Shown: positions 61,101 to 64,000 of the stretch, in pieces
Layout: the number at the start of each line of letters is the position of its first letter
How positions within the stretch are numbered: the first letter of the stretch is position 1
Source: Metellina segmentata
Taxonomy: Eukaryota; Arthropoda; Arachnida; Araneae; Tetragnathidae
Assembly: GCA_947359465.1 (NCBI GenBank)
Contig: OX375873.1
Coordinates: 135,858,899 to 135,922,898, forward strand
Length of the DNA stretch: 64,000 bases
Direction of reading: 5' to 3'
The notes under the pieces: generated by a model
What the model was told of the DNA's origin: nothing
Seen by the model: only the letters and a program-made list of their open reading frames with translations
Databases searched by the model: none
Position numbers and translations under genes: made by a program

Positions 61101-62552
61101 TGTCATTATATATAATTTTTTTACGACGACGAGATCAAACTCTGATGGTAAATTTGTATTTTGTAGAAGCGAGACACACTGTCCATCAATATCTAATCAT
61201 TTTTGCTAATGACGAAACCTTGTCGAGACCACCAGATGAGTTGGTTCCCAGAACGGTCAGTACTTTATGCAATTCAGCCAAAATGTCTATTCATTCTGTA
61301 CTATAATCTATAATAGTAGACTGGTGTCGATCTGTTTCAATTTTTCAAGAAGATGAGAAGAAGCCGAAGGAATCCTCAACTGAGTAGTTTATCCGATATT
61401 TTTTAATTAAACAATACCATTAAATGGGTCAGATAAAAAAAAAGTATCATCTAGCTTGATATAGCATTGATGCAGGAAATTTTTTTATAAGGATTTCATT
61501 GTAATTTTGGGCAAATTAAAAAATTATGGAATTTTGTGTTTACAATGAATTGTAGTCAAAGTTAAAATACACTGTAATTCAATATGACATACCCTTGTCC
61601 CGAGAACAATCTAATGTAGTCTCTTTCTAATGTTCTTTTCTTGAAAACCACACAAGTCTTGTCTTCGTAATCCTTCATAGCCTCCAAGATGTTGGGAATG
61701 TACTTTTCTGAAAAAGGATAGTATTCATGGGTTTCGATATTCTGCAGTCGAGTGATTTTCAAAAGGAACTCTTGTGATATACCATTTTTTGAACACAATA
61801 ATAAATAAATATCTATAAAACTCTATCTCACCATGGCGTGGTGTGGAAGTTTGGAGAGTGGGATGACAACTCAGGGGTGACCACGGTCAGAGGACGAGAA
61901 CAACATCTGAGCTGGCACTCCACTCTCCAAAATTCCACACCACGCCTACGTGACATAATCTTTCTCAAAACTCTCTTGTATCTTCTGTTCTTCACGAGTA
62001 TTTTTTTTTCTTCCAAATGGCGGGCACTTATGAATTCAATCATTGGTCAACTACAAGGCCATAATCGATGGTCAATTGTAAAGGGACACCCAGTGGGTTT
62101 CCATCACTACCTAACTAAGGACACACATCCATGCCCTGACCCCGTATTCGAATCAGGAACATTCCAATCCAGAGGCCAATACCTTTACCGCTAGACCGGT
62201 AGGTCGACTCTCCACGAGTGTAGTCGTATCAAATCGCAATAGATATAACACTGACGAAAACATTTGAAAGGCAAAGGTGAAATTTCTTACCCAAAGATTT
62301 ATCAACTTCATAAGCAACAATTCCGCCAGGCCATCTCAGTTGAAATCCAGGGATGACATTCTTATCCTTAGATGAAACGAAATAAATAATACGAATGCAT
62401 TAGCTCTCGTTATCTTTGCATTTCTAAATCCATTTGTATTGCCTCAAAAAGAGCATTTCAATAAACATAGATACAGAGATATGCCCTTTAACTTACATTA
62501 GGATCTACTCCCAGCATGTCTCCTCCGAAAAGATCAGGATTCTGCATTGGAT
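57875..62552 (-). CDS. Astacin D: M12A zinc metalloprotease, exons 2-6, first exon not found
   Basis: Minus-strand exons in order are 62552-62497, 62366-62291, 61707-61593, 60798-60623 and 58122-57875, with the same phases as A-C. Exon 2 is only 56 nt: it keeps the F-G-G-D-M-L-G propeptide switch but lacks the residues that precede it in A-C. The activation site reads Asp-Lys. The zinc site [11 protein letters not shown] and the Met-turn as SVMLY (Val for Ile) are intact. The protein continues 10 residues past the usual terminal Cys (ending DEAWRKKQG). The signal-peptide exon was not recognised in 62553-64000 and probably lies beyond the window, since first introns of the paralogues reach 5 kb. 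It points toward astacin C, tail to tail. A diverged paralogue that looks functional. Confidence 0.88.
58406..58460. repeat. GT-rich degenerate simple repeat
   Basis: GTGTGTGCGTG and TGTGTGCATG words in intron 5 of astacin D. Confidence 0.6.
58471..59106. mobile_element. Long-armed foldback element with a transposase 3' remnant
   Basis: The ends TACAGGGTGATTC are inverted with TA at both sides. The arms are complementary for about 230 bases, including AACAGAAAAACATTGTTTAT and GCGACCACCAACAGTAATAC. The plus strand from 58719 reads into [17 protein letters not shown] and ends GGRKFEHL before a stop. This is the C-terminal pattern of Tc1/mariner-type transposases seen with the DUF4817 group. 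The element therefore arose from the 3' part of such a transposon in mirror arrangement. In intron 5 of astacin D. Confidence 0.75.
59119..59320. mobile_element. piggyBac-like MITE, diverged
   Basis: TTTAACCCTCCTAGTGGTTA at the left, GAAGAAAACTGATGAGATCA inside. The right end is not clear. Confidence 0.5.
59321..60515. other. Intron 5 of astacin D, remaining part
   Basis: Two short stretches (60105-60165, CACTTTATGGCGCAAATACC; 60345-60440) recall the dispersed ATGGCGCAA element. Nothing else recognised. Confidence 0.4.
60623..60798 (-). CDS. Astacin D exon 5 (zinc-binding exon)
   Basis: 176 nt on the minus strand, with [12 protein letters not shown] (Pro where B and C have Gln), the zinc site and [10 protein letters not shown]. 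Confidence 0.92.
61017..61245. mobile_element. piggyBac-like MITE
   Basis: TTAAGCCTCAAGTGGTATCG at the left and ACCTTGTCGAGACCACCAGA at the right are inverted. CTGTCCATCAATATCTAATC inside matches the other copies. In intron 4 of astacin D. Confidence 0.55.
61830..61956. repeat. SINE fragments forming a hairpin
   Basis: GGCGTGGTGTGGAAGTTTGG at the left and CCAAAATTCCACACCACGCC at the right are inverted copies of the same body segment, about 70 bases apart, in intron 3 of astacin D. Confidence 0.8.
62100..62207 (-). repeat. SINE Glu-like head, minus strand
   Basis: ACACATCCATGCCCTGACCC, TATTCGAATCAGGAAC and TACCGCTAGACCGGTAGGTC are the complement of the head of the 47161-47497 type. Confidence 0.75.
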
Positions 62553-62616
62553 CTAAGGGAGAAAGGCATACAGTTTAACTTTGGCTTTTGAGCCTGAATG
62601 AACGCATTCACCCACA

Positions 62617-62860
62617 TTAACCCTGTTGATGGTTTAAACCCGCTTCGAAAACTGTCCTGTAGGGTTGAATCTCTAGTGTCAACACCTGTTTCAAACTGCC
62701 ATCAGTTTTGGACAAGGGACGATTTGTTTTTCCAACTTGGAATCTGCAATTCTCTAGGAGTAATAGGGAAGTTTTGCCTCGATAACTCGGTCCTTAGCAA
62801 AATTTACGAGATATTAGACGAGATGTCTCGTCCAAAAAAAACTTGTATGGTTAATCCAAA
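62617..62860. mobile_element. piggyBac-like MITE, weak copy
   Basis: ATTAACCCTGTTGATGG at the left and TTGTATGGTTAATCC at the right, with GAGATATTAGACGAGATGTC inside. Upstream of exon 2 of astacin D. Confidence 0.4.
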
Positions 62861-64000
62861 GGTAAGTTAAATTTCGTATTTCATGTTTTCATACTACTAA
62901 AGTAATGTGCTCTGTGTTTAATTTAAAGTGCTAAGCTCTTAAGTTATTTTTAAGTACTTTTAAGTGCTTAGCTCCGTGCTAAATTTAGATTTATATACTT
63001 ATTAATATTTACTATTTCAAATGAGCAAGTTTATTCTAATTAGTTGGTTAAAATCTGACGAAATATAGGATTTTATACTTCATTGTTGATAGTTTAAAAC
63101 AATTTCTCTTTCATTTCTTTTACTGATGAAATTGAAATTAATTTTTTTTGAATTCAGCGTACACGCAAAACTAATATTTAACATTATTTTAATAAATTTC
63201 TATGATCAGAAAAGAATATTTAACATAACATTATTTGAATAAACTTTTAAGATCAGAAAATGTTTGTTTGATAAAACATAAAATTTGCAGAGAGGGTAGG
63301 AAATCGAACGAATATATTTTTTAGCGGAATTTAATGGAATTCTAGTGTTTTAAAAATCTAATTATTTTGATTAACATAGAACGAAAATATGAATAGCAGC
63401 ACTAATTTTAAAATATAATGACAAAACAGTGTTGGTAATAGTTAATAAAAAAATAATATTTTTAAAATGAGATAAAAAAAATTAATAACTTTGGATTTTA
63501 AGTGATGTTTTAGAATTTGAGAAAGCCAGAAAGTACGAACTCAGTAGTTCCCTGTGGAAGTTTACTTGAACCCATCATGCAAGTTTCTTTTATTGACAAT
63601 CAAATATAACAATAAAATCAATTCGACACTATCAATGCAATGAAAATAAGCGTCTTACATAAGTACATCGTACGAGAGCATGTGTGCTGAGAGTTTAACG
63701 AGTCTATAACACATGGTTATATTTTATATTTCTTTAACATGATATTTGTTCAGGTGTATTATACTGAATACTGTTTTGAACAATTTCCTTCTTGATTTCG
63801 TTAATTAGTTGCCTCATATTTTAACTATTGATGATACTAAATATATTTGACGGTCATATGTTTTCAAGATGTTTTATGATCGGTTAACTTGATTATCCTC
63901 TTCAGTTCGGAGATTATTTTTTTTCTCAAAACTTATTTTATTACCTATTTCAGATACTTTAAAACTCACAAAAGACAAGAACATTTTATTTTTGAAAACA
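62861..64000. other. AT-rich right end, probably intron 1 of astacin D
   Basis: I searched the minus strand for an ATG followed by a hydrophobic stretch and a donor site and found none. TTTAACATAACATTATTTGAATAAA-like words repeat twice near 63180-63250. Confidence 0.45.

Overview
This is a eukaryotic, AT-rich, intron-rich and repeat-dense genomic window, almost certainly from an arthropod and most likely an arachnid such as a spider. The evidence is a cluster of short secreted astacin-family (M12A) zinc metalloproteases of about 240 residues without accessory domains, which is the arrangement known from spider venom and digestive astacins, together with arthropod-type Tc1, hAT, Helitron and tRNA-derived SINE repeats. 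The species assignment is inference; only the gene family and the repeat classes are read directly. GENES: four astacin genes and one remnant can be assembled from exon phases and splice sites. Astacin A (2002-14561, +), astacin B (23541-31020, +) and astacin C (38976-53805, +) are complete. Astacin D (57875-62552, -) runs off the right side without its signal-peptide exon. All share one six-exon plan (phases 1,0,1,2,1): signal peptide; a short propeptide with an F-x-G-D-x-x-G aspartate-switch motif; mature N-terminus; first-Cys exon; a 176-nt zinc-site exon (HExxHxxGxxH); and a last exon with the Met-turn S-I/V-M-L-Y. B and C are close paralogues whose introns also align in places; A and D are divergent. 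A degraded copy of the A-type last exon and 3' UTR lies at 36770-37045, just upstream of C, as A lies upstream of B. This suggests that an A+B pair duplicated as a block and the second A copy decayed. B and C share a promoter-like block (GATAAGG about 16 bases before a TATA-like box), consistent with common regulation. The products would be secreted zymogens, activated by removal of the propeptide; whether they act in venom or digestive fluid cannot be decided from DNA. REPEATS: introns and intergenic DNA are filled with mobile elements. The commonest is a SINE with one shared body and two different tRNA-like heads, present in more than 30 full or partial copies in both orientations, several with clear target-site duplications and nested insertions. 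There are six Tc1-type transposons, all broken or internally deleted; two Helitrons with TC and CTAG ends between A and T, plus a weaker third; a 2.06-kb degenerate hAT element; a 724-bp hAT-type MITE inside a SINE; a family of TTAA-flanked piggyBac-like MITEs in the astacin introns; a long-armed foldback element; GC-rich MITEs; several tandem arrays; and a (TA)n tract. LAYOUT: 1-2000 Tc1 and tandem repeat; 2002-14650 gene A with Tc1, SINE and Helitron insertions; 14.7-23.4 kb SINE-rich spacer with Helitrons and a MITE next to promoter B; 23.5-31.1 kb gene B; 31.1-38.9 kb SINE/hAT spacer and the A-type pseudogene; 39.0-53.9 kb gene C with a 140-bp array, (TA)n and two Tc1 elements; 53.9-57.8 kb spacer; 57.8-62.6 kb gene D; 62.6-64 kb AT-rich sequence with no recognised gene. 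No genuine tRNA, rRNA, CRISPR array or prokaryotic gene was seen.
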